Shown here: positions 37,494 through 48,899 of the stretch, one piece after another | Position numbering within the stretch: the stretch's first letter is position 1 | Layout of the letters: every line of letters starts with the position of its first letter | Assembly (NCBI GenBank): GCA_024529925.1 | Contig: JAFEUB010000846.1 | Coordinates: 699,001-763,000 of the forward strand | Direction of reading: 5' to 3' | DNA length: 64,000 bases | Origin: Ophthalmolycus amberensis | Lineage: Eukaryota; Chordata; Actinopteri; Perciformes; Zoarcidae | Program-made: the position numbers and the translations under genes | The notes under the pieces: generated by a model | Database searches by the model: none | Told to the model about the DNA's origin: nothing | The model's input: only the letters and a program-made list of their open reading frames with translations

Positions 37494-40089
37494 TCTGATA
37501 GATGAATCCTGTCCGCTAGATTCATGTACATTGCAAATGTGTAAAAAACAACTAAGACCAAATGGCCACTCAAATTAGATGTGATTAAATACTCCACTGT
37601 GATTCAGGTTCAAAGACTGTAAGTAATACTAATCAGGAGTCAGGACACACAACCAGGCACACACACCATGCACACACAATCACTGATTGAGGATGTGGGA
37701 GACAAAGTGTACAGGCTGGCTAATCATAATAATGCCCCCTTTTTTATAGTTTTAGGAAGATATCACTCAGTACAATCCTGCAGTACAACTCAGAGAGCAC
37801 CCACAGAGAGACATCTCTGTAATCTGCTGTGTTAATTTAGAGCCTGGAAGTGATTTAGCTTGGACTGCAGCATGGCAGCCACTTTGGTTGAGAGGTTTAA
37901 TTTAGTCGCGTTCAGAACGTCTCAGGGTCCATCAATAATTTTCAGTTTGAGAGTCTGTACCTGTGCTAGGGAGTGCACGTGTGATGGATGTGACAGCCAT
38001 GTCTTCACAAACAGCAGCACACATTCTGGTCATAAAAAGATAACATTTTTGGGTGTAGCTTCCTTGTAGAGATCTGCAATTGCTGCAATGTCACTAAAAT
38101 GTCAGAATGTAGAGAGACAGCTTTGGTTTTGTGTATGGCTTATTTTTTAGATGGGTTGTGTCACTGCAGCTCTTGCTGGAATCAACAAAGTATCACATCC
38201 TTATCTTTTTTTGGTAAGTAACACTAAAAACCATTTCTTTCATCAGTTGATTCAGCAGAGGCAATTTAATGAATGGGGTGTAACAGTCCTTCATTAAGTG
38301 ACTCTGTGCTTGTCAGAAAACAATTTGCCTTTGTTTGGTTCACAGATTAGATAAACCTACCCTTTAAAACTAGGGTGGGGGTTAGTGCCCCTAACCTTAA
38401 TTCATAACCCACTTAGATTGTCTAATTATTCCAAAAAGTTTGTCCCATTCCCAATGGTATGTTTTTCAGCTCAGTGTCCGGTTATTTTGTGTGTATTAAC
38501 AGTCACATACTGACTAGATTGACACAATTCTCAAGCTGTGTTTGCATGCAGTCAGTGCTAAAAGAGGAAAACATGTGACTATAAGACTATTAGGATGTGT
38601 CCTGATGTTGGAGTTCCCCTGTCCGGCAGTGTGCTGTAAAGATGGCAATCCTGCGAGTAGGGCTGTTAATCTGACACATTGTTTATGAACATTGTGCTGC
38701 ATTTCTTGCCCATATATGACTCTGCGCGTCACCTCTTTACTCTTGTGACACAGCCAAAGATACAGGAATGGAACTACGATTTCCACTGTGCCATACTCTA
38801 AAATGTAAAATGAATCAATTGGGTTTGTTAGGCCATGGATATAAAACTAGGTGTGGAGGGCTTTAAAAATCAGTGACGCTGTTGTTTCATTTGTGAATTT
38901 CTTGATTGTTTTTTACTGTAAGAATTTCTTGTCCCATTTTTACATTGTAAATGGACAGGTCAAGCAGAATAAACCTGCATTCTAAAGCACATGCTCTGGT
39001 ACAAGTCCAATGTGGGTCTGTGCGTGTGTGTGTGTGTGTGTTCCCATTACAGTGAGCATTAAACGGAATAACAGTGGAGGTGTGGGAGACGAAAAGTGTC
39101 ACGTTGGTCCTGCTCTGTGATTAATGGTGTGATTACTTGCTCCGATCTATGTCAGAACCCACGTGCATGCACTCGCAAACCCATGCACAACATGCAAGCA
39201 CACACAAAAACACACAAAGGCCTATTAATGGCCTTGAATGGGAGAATCCAGATGCGGCGTGCAGATAATTGTACTAAAAACACCAAATGTGGAGTCCCAG
39301 ACCAGCAGGACTTTATTCTGAGTACAGCATGTTTATTTTCACAATTGCATTATTTCTGCAGAGACTAAATCATGGAATGAAAACACTCTAAATGCAGGTC
39401 AATTTTTAATTAAATCCAAAGTGTATTTTGGATCTATACTTCCTCCTCTACCCCTCACCTCACACAACCAAAACATTATACCTTACCATGCTAGTTTAAT
39501 ACCCTCCTAATTTCAAATGCGATTGAAGAGTCTGGTGTTCGGCCACTTTATGTTTATCCAACTTAAAATATCTTCAGTGCCTAAACACTAGATAGTCAGT
39601 TTGAGACATCCGCAATTGACATTCAGATGAACTTAGGCTGGTTGTAGAGATAATGAACAATTAATAAATTGACTTACATAAATACCGACATAAATGTATG
39701 TTCTCTTTTTGTGCCTCCTGGTTTTTTAATCATATTTTTACAGTATGCTTCAGGTCAATGGCCATAGTACAGGAGGGGTTTATATCCGGCTATCTATGAT
39801 CATATGTTTGTGGTTCTGCGTGCGTTTACAAAAGTGGAATGTGTGTTTGTCGCAACACTGGATTTACAACATCCTGCTTGATGACGACAATAGTCATCAC
39901 CTATCAGCTCCAAAGGCTCAGACTTCTGGAAGGGTTACACAAGGCATTCTCTTGAGTCCTGTGGTGTATATTTGTATGTCTGGTTGTGTGTGATGAAGCT
40001 CGGTGGTATGTTTCCTCTGCACCTGTAGACAGTCGTTCGTTGCCACCCCCGTCCGTATACACACTCACAGACACACACACTGTTGTAAG

Positions 40090-40125
40090 ATGTCATATCC
40101 TCCTTAGATGTCATATCCTCCTTAG
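40090..40125. repeat. Tandem duplication of an 18-bp unit
   Basis: ATGTCATATCCTCCTTAG occurs twice without a gap or mismatch, about 400 bp upstream of ERC2 exon c. Confidence 0.95.
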
Positions 40126-40517
40126 CCTACTCTATTAGACTCCATTACCCTATTACATGTCCATGAGTCACACTGAGGTACCACTAATACAGCACTTAGC
40201 AGACCACTTCAAAGATGTCTGCCTCTTTTCTGTGGAATCTCTGTCTGAGTTTAAGGAGCTCTGGAATAAGTGAGGTTGCTCTGACATCTGTAATACGTAC
40301 AACGGGCCCACAGCTGCAGATGTGGGTGCAGTGTAGCTGTCGCTGTGCTGTCTACCTGTCTATTGTCTGACGACAGAACAGATTTCTACATTCCAATTTC
40401 TTATCTTTATTTTAGGAATACATATTAATCATTTTTTTATTACATATTTGTCCATTTACAATAACATTACTTCTTTCCTGTTGTTTCTTTCCACATTTCC
40501 CGCTCTCACCCCCTCAG

Positions 40518-40665
40518 GCAGCAGGCTTTGCTGGCAGCCATCAGTGAGAAGGATGCTAACATTGCCCTGCTGGAGTTATCCTCCAACAAAAGGAAAAAAG
40601 CCCAGGAAGAAGTGATGGCCCTGAAGAGGGAGAAAGACAAACTCATGCACCAGCTCAAACAGCAG
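40518..40665 (+). CDS. erc2: ERC2 exon c: coiled-coil segment
   Basis: The acceptor caccccctcag precedes 40518. The first base G completes the Lys codon begun in exon b, and 49 codons follow before the strong donor gtgagt (phase 0). The encoded motifs AISEKDANIALLELSSNK, QEEVMALKREKDKL and HQLKQQ are nearly identical to mammalian ERC2, which I recall as ALLAAISEKDANIALLELSASKKKK, then VMALKREKDRLVHQLKQQ. The Lys-rich stretch (NKRKKAQEEV) has the ERC2 length, one residue longer than ERC1. This is the last part of the continuous coiled coil before the disordered C-terminal linker. Later AGs at +4 and +7 would shift the frame, so the first AG is the right acceptor. Confidence 0.97.
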
Positions 40666-40961
40666 GTGAGTCCACCACACGTGACCACCAAGCCATTTAT
40701 ATGTGCATATAAATGAAGAATTAAATTTACAGCACCTCCTGGTCTAAGAGGTTGACTGGCCTGCACATGAAACAAATGGAGCCTGGCCTTGCGGTCACCG
40801 TTCAGAACATGTGAATCAAAGCAGCACGACAAATTCAAACCTGCTGCCGATGATGAAGCGTTGCCTGCACTAAGACAGCCTCATGGGATGGGCAGACTTT
40901 TGAACTTCAAAACCAGGAACAGATAGAGTTTAATAATCCGTGGTAGTTAACAGAGTAGACT

Positions 40962-40980
40962 CCCCCCCCCCCCCCCCCCC
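40962..40980. repeat. Poly-C run (19 nt)
   Basis: A homopolymer of 19 C bases about 300 nt after exon c. Confidence 0.93.
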
Positions 40981-43140
40981 TCAAATCACATTTACTGCGT
41001 TCAGTCATCATAAACCAAGCCAGTCAAGCAGAAACTGTGATTCCAAATCCAGGCACATAAACACACAAGGAAAACTTTTCTTTTAACAATCATGTTGCAA
41101 TCAGAGTCATTAGATGCACTCAAGTTGCAGACGTAGGTTGGTGTTATTGATGAGTCACTAGCGGACTTTTCTGTCTCACATCATCTGGTCAAAGAGACAT
41201 AATTCCCAGAACACACACACATATATACTAACGCACATGCACCTATTTCCCACATTGTCCTGGCTCTCAATATAACCTGAGGCAGATGAAGGTATGTCGG
41301 TCATTAAGGTCTGGTCAGACCACATGACTGAGCTAACGTGAATGCTAACAATAATGAGCCAACAGCAGGGAAAAAACAGTCTCCTGAGTCACAGGGGCTT
41401 CTGGGAAACATGGCGCATTTAAAAGTCAACAGATGCAGTGGCTGTGTGTGCATTTTTGTGCGGACTTATGTTTGTTCGTGTCTCGTAAACGGTAAACAGT
41501 TTCTAGGGGGGGCAATTCCATTCGAGGAATTTCAAGGAAAGCTTATTATCTGTTTATCGCCATTGGATGCGTCATGTTTTCCCCTTTGGGTAACCAGCAG
41601 TTAAAGTCCACCTGATGATGTGATGAGCTCTAATTGCAACGACGAGCCTCCGGGCCTGGAACAGAATAGAGAGGAGAAAAAAAGAAAGGTTGGGATGAGT
41701 AAAAAGAGGAGTGAGCAGCACATAAAATGTCTTTGTGTCTTCTTTCTCATACATGAAGGCCTTATTTTTCAGTCTTCAGGCAAACATGCATTTAAATCCA
41801 TGGCAATGCTACTGCTAAGTGCAACGGTGTGCCAGGCAGTGCTATGACTTCCTAGTGCAGGGGCCCTGAAAGTGTGATACTTTGTCAACTATTCATGTTG
41901 TGGAGGTTGTAAGGTAAACATACACTCCTATAAGGAGTCAGAATGAGCTCTCTGGAGGTTATGTTGTTCAACATGACACATACCGGCTCTCTGTCTTCTG
42001 ACCCATTGACACACATATAAGGATAGGTTGCCTTCCTTAGGTCCACAACAGCCAATGGCGGAAGGAAACTGATCAGGAAATGCCAAGGAATTATGGTACT
42101 CGGAGTCTCATAAGAGAAAGCTGATATGTAGACAGCAGATAGATTTACAGATAGCAGTGCCCTGCCTGACCTCCCCACATCCCTCCTTTGGAAGATCTTG
42201 TGTGTGTGTGCGTGTGTGTGCATAAAGCCTGCCGTCTAAGACAAACTTTCCTTTCTCAGACAGTTTGCATAGGCTTCCTTCAGCACAGACAAACACACAT
42301 ATATAAAGAAACAGCCACACACACACACACACACGAAGAGTGTAGTGTTTAGACTTCCCGAAGAGAGAGTCAGAACAAATGTGTCCCCATGAGGGAATTC
42401 TTCGAGTTGTCCCATCCTAGTGATGGATGGCCAAACGTCACTGGTGCTTTGAAGCTGAGAAAAGATGGATTTGGAATCCTCAGAGGTGTGCCATTTTTCT
42501 GTGACTTTCTCTCTCTCTCTTTTTCCTCTTTCTCTCTCTCCCTCCCCGCCTCTCTTTCTTGGACGCACAAGAGCATCTATCCTCTCTCTATGCTAAAAAA
42601 GATTTTGTGTTCTCAGAGGTGTGCCATTGAGAACAGCTTATTTAAAACGATCTGCCTGATTGGTCTCTGTGTTACTCAGTTTTTATGGCAATGTTCCACG
42701 CACAGAAACACACAGAGACTTGATTAAAGGAGTATGTATAAGTGTTGTGAAACTTGTGCTGTCTTCACCCAGCTGTGTATTTAAGGCCTTTCTTGTCAGC
42801 CTCCTGTGTCCATATGTGTTAAAACAGCTCTGCTCTAATCAGGACAGGCTTGTGATTTACAGAGGGCTTGGATTGAGGTTTGGGATGCAGCTGTGAGCAC
42901 AGCAGCGGGATCATCGCTGCCATGTTTACGCCAGCAGCTGCACTTTGATACATATGCAGAGACCACTCACTCCACACACACACAGTACAGACCAAATCTG
43001 TTATGGTTAGAGATGTCAATGAAAAACTCTCCTATTCCCTCCTCTCCTCTCCCAGCAGTGGTACCTGTGTCTATTCCAGGCTGCCTGATCTACAAGCAGG
43101 CCTGGAGGCCATTACTGAGCTGTTTACTCTGCAAAGCGCC

Positions 43141-43156
43141 TAATTAACACTAATTA
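43141..43156. promoter_or_regulatory. Paired TAATTA homeodomain-type sites
   Basis: Two TAATTA palindromes start exactly 10 bp apart (43141 and 43151) in non-repetitive intron DNA. This core is bound by many homeodomain proteins. Function is not shown by sequence alone. Confidence 0.25.
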
Positions 43157-43409
43157 TAACGCACACATTCCAGCACACGGACATTTTATATGTGCTCACC
43201 TTCTTCGCACATGCATACAGGAATATGTGTGTAAGAAGAAAGTGGATGTGTGTGTTTTTGCATGTGTGTCTTTGTGTATGTGTGTGTGTGTCTGTTTGAA
43301 TAAACTGGATGGCCACATGTGGGCTGTCCTGACCACACAGTGAGATTCTTCCAGAAGCAATTCATCACATTTTTCAATTGTGTTTTTGTCTGAGGTCATT
43401 AAATTACAT

Positions 43410-43411
<2 letters not shown>

Positions 43412-43459
<48 letters not shown>
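43412..43459. repeat. (CA)n microsatellite
   Basis: An uninterrupted run of about 24 CA units. Confidence 0.95.
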
Positions 43460-43461
<2 letters not shown>

Positions 43462-45004
43462 ATGCAAACACAGTCTAGGACATTTGGCCTCTCATCCTAC
43501 CAAATATGGTTGTAATTAGATGAACAGGAACAAGCAATATGGTTCTTATTAGATTAGCAGCAAAGACTAAACACACATTAGCCTTTCTGACCCTCAGCTA
43601 CTGATTCATTTTGAAAGTATTTCTCTATCAGAGTTAAGCAGCATTAGTAAGCATTGGGGAAGAGTCTGTATGGAAGCACCTAGAGCGTGTACTGTGTTGT
43701 ACTACAGTAGTTACGTCAGCTGCACGGTATATGATAGTAATTGTCCTCGCCTAATGACAGGTATCAGCTCTGTAACTGTTGCATTGAGGCCAGCCCCACC
43801 CAGTCACACCTGCTAGAGTCGACACCTGAGGTCACAGACGGCCGGCCGTACACTTCCACCTAGCCTTTAACTGATCTAACCACTGGTCTGGTGTCTGTCT
43901 TGTCTGAGCCCTCCTCCATCCCTCACTCTTCATCTTTATCTCCGTCTCTCTCCTTTCCTCTCACCACGTTATCGGTGTTCTCGCCTTATCTAACCAGCTC
44001 TTCTCCAATTTAAGCTAATTGCTAACCTCTTTAATACTCGCCACATCCTCTCCTTTGATCCTGACTAGCTTGTTTCCTCAGTCATTAGGCTTCAGCGCCT
44101 TATCTCAGCAGCGATGTCTCCAGGCCGCTTACTACTGTAACACCATCTCCTTCCTATCTTCCCAGCTGACTCAGGCTTCTTGTCTCTTCCTGCCATGGCT
44201 GTCTCTCATTTAAACAAGGAAAGCCGCAACATTTTGGATGAGAGATGTGTGCATGTCTTTCCTTCGAATCATCTTCATCCCATACACAATCCCACCTCCC
44301 GCTCTGCAGTCATGTCCACCCTCAGGGGGAGTATGTGGAGTTAAGAGAATAAAGCTGAGCCCGTCAATATATCTGCACCCACTCTGTCTCTGTCTATCTC
44401 CCAAGCAGCTGGCCTCAATGGAGTTGAGCTGATTGTTAACATTAGTCATCCTATGCTGTTATCTCTCTCCAAAGCAGTGATGTTGGCAAGATGACAGCCT
44501 CTTCCACAAATACACACAGATGCAGAGACACAAAACAAAGACACATAGTCTTGCATACCCATTTACAGGCATTCAGAAAAATACATGTTTGAGAGTAATT
44601 TGAATCAATGACATCAAAAATGATCTCGCTTTACCCGGGCCAGAACGCCTGTGGCCTTAGGCTACATGAAACACTCACTAACTGTTCTTACTAAGATTAG
44701 TCTAATCCAATTAAATGATAATCTGCAGTACGGATGACATTTGACAGATGTAAAATACTTTCATCAGGCACTCAGACTCACTCAATTTATGACCTGTCGA
44801 GTGTTGTTACTCTGTTTTTATCCTCTTTGATGGATTTCAATATGATTTTACCCCATCCAAGAATCCCTCAGCCTAATCATTCTGAGGCCTCGGGAACATT
44901 TTTAAGGGAACAAACAAGCAGTGTTGGAGAAATAAAAGGCCTTGTGTATGCGTGTTTTAATTATGCTTTATGCATTTTCTTGTTTATCTCCTTTTTTTTG
45001 GCAG

Positions 45005-45166
45005 ACTCAGAGCAGAATGAAGCTGATAGCGGATAACTACGAGGAAGAGCACATTCACCCTCAACATCATCCTCACCATTCTCACCACTTGCATCCAGCA
45101 AACATGCATCACCGAAGCCTGCCAAGAGGGCCCCCCCATGCCAACCACCGACCCCCTATGGACCAG
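45005..45166 (+). CDS. erc2: ERC2 exon d: end of coil and histidine-rich linker
   Basis: The exon begins with ACT after ttttttggcag and ends with CAG before gtcaat; both borders are phase 0, giving 54 codons. It opens with TQSRMKLIADNYEEE, matching mammalian ERC2/ERC1 TQNRMKLMADNY, and then turns into a linker with 13 histidines among 54 residues, mostly as HH pairs separated by Pro, Ser or Leu (residues 16-36). It closes with ANHRPPMDQ, corresponding to SNHRPSPDQ in mammals. Mammalian ERC2 has a nearly pure histidine run at this place, so the property is kept while the sequence has drifted. The linker joins the coiled coil to the RIM-binding tail. The ERC1 long isoform continues after DQ into a different C-terminus; no such exon was seen here. 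Confidence 0.96.
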
Positions 45167-45852
45167 GTCAATATGAATGTGGACGCACACACACACACAC
45201 ACACACATACACCCAGTTTGAACTTGTTTACACAAGCGGACATGTTTTGGGCTCTCATCTTCATGTTTTTTTAAGTTGGTGCAATATTATATTTGTCATC
45301 TCCACCGCCAGTCAGTTGTGGTTGGACTCGGCAGCATAAAACTTCCCTTCTCTCTTCTCTCTCAACCCCATTCCTCCCTGCCAAGTCAGTTATTCATATC
45401 ATTTAGATAAGAGGCATGAAGGGAAAAGCTGCCAAATAAGTGTTTTTGATCGATGGGATTTGTGTGTGAGATTAGTTTATACATCATTCATCTCTCATAT
45501 GAGCTCCTTCTCTCTGTCTGCGTATCATATACAGACTGCCCTGAGGACAAACTTAATGTGTCTGTTTGAAGGGAGCTGAAGAGAGCTGTTGTTGTCATCA
45601 GCACAAAGTGTTTGAGATGTACGTGCCTGTACGTGTGCGCGTTTAGAGGCACATGAAGGTGCACATCTGAGTCTTTGTTGATACAAGATTAAATCACGAA
45701 CAGGGAAGGCAATCTTCAAAGAAAGACAGATGATTTCACTGTCTTTCCATTAGCTAATAAAAGCTTTTAGTTATTTCAATGCAATATAAACTCATCACAG
45801 CTCTATTGTCGTCAAGAGGTTGTGATTGGGGGGATTCCAAACTAGGAAGATG

Positions 45853-45911
<59 letters not shown>

Positions 45912-48872
45912 GTTTGGGGATTTAAGAGCAATACCTGGGGATTTCCACTTCAGTTCTATCTGATATGCACTAATATATGTTTATAGACTTTATGAATGTT
46001 TCTGAAACTGCTGCCTAAATTGGAGTGAAACATGCACTGGGGATCCCCACACACGCACATGTATAAAACCACACAATCATATACATGCAACACACCACAC
46101 ATACCGTAGCAATATGTAAGAGGACAGGATAGCTGGTTTTAATATTCTTTTAGCCTTTTACGCCTGTGGTAAAACTCTATTTTTGATTCCTAAAAGAATG
46201 TGAGGGTCTGGGGTTGATTGACATCCATATGCATACTTTTCACTTTTCAGAATCTCATACAGCAGGGTATGTTTATTTGAACATTTGCATCCTTTCCAAC
46301 TACAGAATTAATCTACATTTATTTTTGAAGCTTTTTATGGTATATCAAAGTCTAGAGTGGGAATAACATGGAACATATAACACTTAAAACCACCCTTTAA
46401 TCCTACAAGGACCACTTTCAAACTCTAGCTGTGTAGTCAGGTTATATTATGTTTTGGCTTGCCAAAATGATATTATCAAGCTATCAAGTCCCTGCTTTGT
46501 TCTACTGTATTGCAGAATAATTTGCAACAAGGGTCGGCTCCATATTAAATAGTTAGCTGCAGGGGGTCACTTTTTAGTATCACACATTACTTTCCTTTAC
46601 TTTGCACTTGTAAATATCTTTCCTTCAAAATGGCTACCCGGCACTATATTACTGCAGCAGTGTTTATAGTGTTTGACACATAAAACAGTAGCTCTCTGCA
46701 AGCGATATTTAGTTTGTACTGAAAAGCCTATAGCATAAAAAGCATTATTAGGGTTGCTGGGAAATCTTGTTGAGAATGCAGAGAGTAACAAAATAACTCA
46801 TAAATCTGGACAGATTTTAAATGTTTTTTCTATTAAGCATAGGTTTGATAGAAGACAATGCCTAACATGTGTAAATGTGCAAATAGTGTATATTTAGTCT
46901 AGTCTGCTGACACATTGCATTGGAACCAAATGTCAAAATTAAAGATGTGTATCAAGATGTCATCGTCCCCTTCTGTCCACAATCCACAGTTGATTATTAT
47001 TCAGCTAAGTTGTTTCTCTGTTGCTCTCCCTCTTGTGTCAAGCACATAAGCTTGAGAAACGTCAGACTCTTTTGACAGAGATCAGCCAATAACCTCATGG
47101 CTTTTCCTCGTATCTGATCTTTGACCTCATGGGGAAGTTCAGCAGAGGTCACAGTAAGTGTGTGTGTGTGTTGGTGTGTGTGTGTGTGCGCACTGCTGGG
47201 GGATGTCAGGTCACACAGTCTAGATGTCACTAAAGTCCCTGAGGTGAGACTTTTACATCTGCTGTCTGTTCTTCAGTATTTATTGAATTTAATATTTATT
47301 AAGAGTATTTTCTTCACACTCACATTTTTTCTCTCCATGCCTCCATGTCTCTTTCAGTCTTTCCTTCAGTCCTTTCTCCCACCATCTTTCCGTATTCAAA
47401 TGTCCAAATGTGGCCAGTGGTTCAGTGCATTGCCTGGTCCAGGAACACCACTCGAAGGATGATTGATGATGATAGTGATAATGATGATGAAGAGGGTCTG
47501 CACACTCACCCTGCAGACCACAATGCCATCCCAGCTAGTGCCATGAATAACAGTCACCACACATGCATTTTTTTATTTTTTTTGCCCAAACACAGACACA
47601 TACAAACAACATGAGTACCCAGCTGGCACATTTAAGAATCATGAGCACAAATGCATGCACTGGAATAGTGAACACACAAACACGGAATACACTTCAAGTT
47701 TTTCCATGGAGCCAAACCACATGCCATTCAAAGCTCATTGCTACATCTAGTGAGTCCGTCCCAATCCTCTAACTATACTCCCTGTCCTCTACTTAATCCG
47801 TGATGGACTTTCTCTGAGGACGGGTGAAATCTAATCAGAGGAGACAAGCGCAGGAAGTGGATTTAGCCTCTTGAGATGCACCCCGGGTCTGTGTGTCAGC
47901 ATGGAGTGTGTGCAGTTCGACGGGCATGTTGTGTTCACATTGTTCTCATTTAGCCATGCCGGCACTACTGCCAGATACTTGGCAGCAGCCTCGGAAGGAA
48001 ATAAAAAACAGCAAGTGTTTATCAGAGACAGAATTATACAACATATTCTTTTGGGTTGTTGCTCATTTTTTCAAAGCCGTAACATGCTGCCTGCTTCAGG
48101 TTTATGAGAAGTAGCATATGGTATTTGGGCTGTTTGTGTGTATGTGTGTGTGTTTAACCTGGCAGACTCAGTGGTTATAAGCTTGGCACTGTTTACAGGG
48201 CCTGTCACAGCCATTACTGTAACTGCATGTTAGCATTTAGCATCTAGCATGTTCCATTGAAAGGCCATTACATCTATAGCTTAGCTGCTTAGGTGTCGCC
48301 TACTGAGTTTACCAAGCTTGTCACAACCACTCAGTCCAACCAAAGCCACTGTGGACTGCAGCCAAGGCCCTTGTGTTTTTTTTTTGCTTTTATGTAGCAT
48401 AGACTCAACTTTGCCGTAGCCTAGTTAAGCATTATGCAGGCAAGAGCTTGGCTATACTGAGCTGCCAGGTCATGCTAACCATTGTAATGTTAGTGTCTGA
48501 GTGAATTAGCCGTCCTGTTAGCAGGCTTGCCTGCACAGTTTCAGCCCCAAGGAAACCCCTTCTGTGTTTAGTTATTGATTCCTAACAATCACACTGCGGA
48601 AAGCATTTTATGATATCATACACAATATTTCTGAATGAGGACAATGAACAGGAGTGTTTTGATTACAATTCACAGGGGGTTAGGTGGACCATAAGCGATT
48701 AGACTCTATACTTGTAAAGACATTACCACTGGGCCAGAGTTTGGTGGCTTGGTCCAAAATTAAGCCATTTTCTGCCACATACATGCCATTTTTGAAGACT
48801 TTGGACATAAAGTACTGATGGTTTGTGGATTGATAATGATGATGATGAATGCTTTCCATGTTTTTCTCATAG
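45167..48872 (+). other. erc2: ERC2 last intron
   Basis: This 3.7-kb intron has the donor gtcaat and the acceptor tttttctcatag. It contains a (CA)n stretch just after the donor (45184-45208), a (GT)n tract at 45855-45908 and a GAT-rich stretch near 47461-47497. No additional exon was found. Confidence 0.85.
45855..45908. repeat. (GT)n microsatellite
   Basis: An uninterrupted run of about 27 GT units. Confidence 0.95.
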
Positions 48873-48899
48873 GACGATGAAGAGGGAATATGGGCATGA
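48873..48899 (+). CDS. erc2: ERC2 terminal coding exon: DDEEGIWA tail
   Basis: After the acceptor tttttctcatag the sequence reads DDEEGIWA and a TGA stop, only 27 nt of coding DNA. It joins in phase 0 to DQ at the end of exon d. The eight residues are identical to the end of mammalian ERC2 and of the neuronal ERC1b isoform. The final GIWA binds the PDZ domain of RIM proteins and helps recruit RIM to the presynaptic active zone. Gene predictors often miss coding segments this short. The exact tail match, correct acceptor, correct phase and in-frame stop together make chance very unlikely. The rest of this exon is 3' UTR. Confidence 0.96.
   Translation, partial: DDEEGIWA

Larger units (their letters stand above)
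10570..40517 (+). other. erc2: ERC2 30-kb intron between exons b and c
   Basis: The donor is gttagt and the acceptor is caccccctcag. No further ERC exon is needed or seen: exon b ends in phase 2 and exon c supplies the missing base, giving a continuous protein. The intron holds two antisense LINEs (13239-14228 and 29518-33851), a dispersed repeat near 23540-24090, a tRNA-type SINE head remnant near 34641-34684, many CA/GT tracts, purine-rich strand-asymmetric stretches at about 12235-12370, 14270-14480 and 18770-18870, and poly-C/G runs at 34716, 35296 and 36855. The remaining DNA shows no coding signal. Confidence 0.85.
40666..45004 (+). other. erc2: ERC2 intron between exons c and d
   Basis: This 4.3-kb intron has the donor gtgagt and an acceptor with a T-rich tract ending ggcag. 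It holds a C19 run at 40962-40980, purine/pyrimidine-rich DNA near 42490-42580, a (CA)n tract at 43412-43459 and two TAATTA cores at 43141-43156. No other exon is recognised. Confidence 0.85.

Noticed and set aside
40518..40525. Alternative acceptors at the AGs 4 and 7 bases into exon c
   Set aside because: Both would break the phase with exon b and lose the conserved Lys-Gln-Gln-Ala junction.
47461..47530. GATGATGAAGAGGG stretch coding DDEEGL, resembling the ERC2 DDEEG tail
   Set aside because: After DDEEG the frame runs into Leu-His and no GIWA or nearby stop follows. Using the nearby AGs as acceptors gives an immediate or early stop. The true tail with the correct acceptor is at 48873. 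The likeness comes from a GAT-rich low-complexity run.
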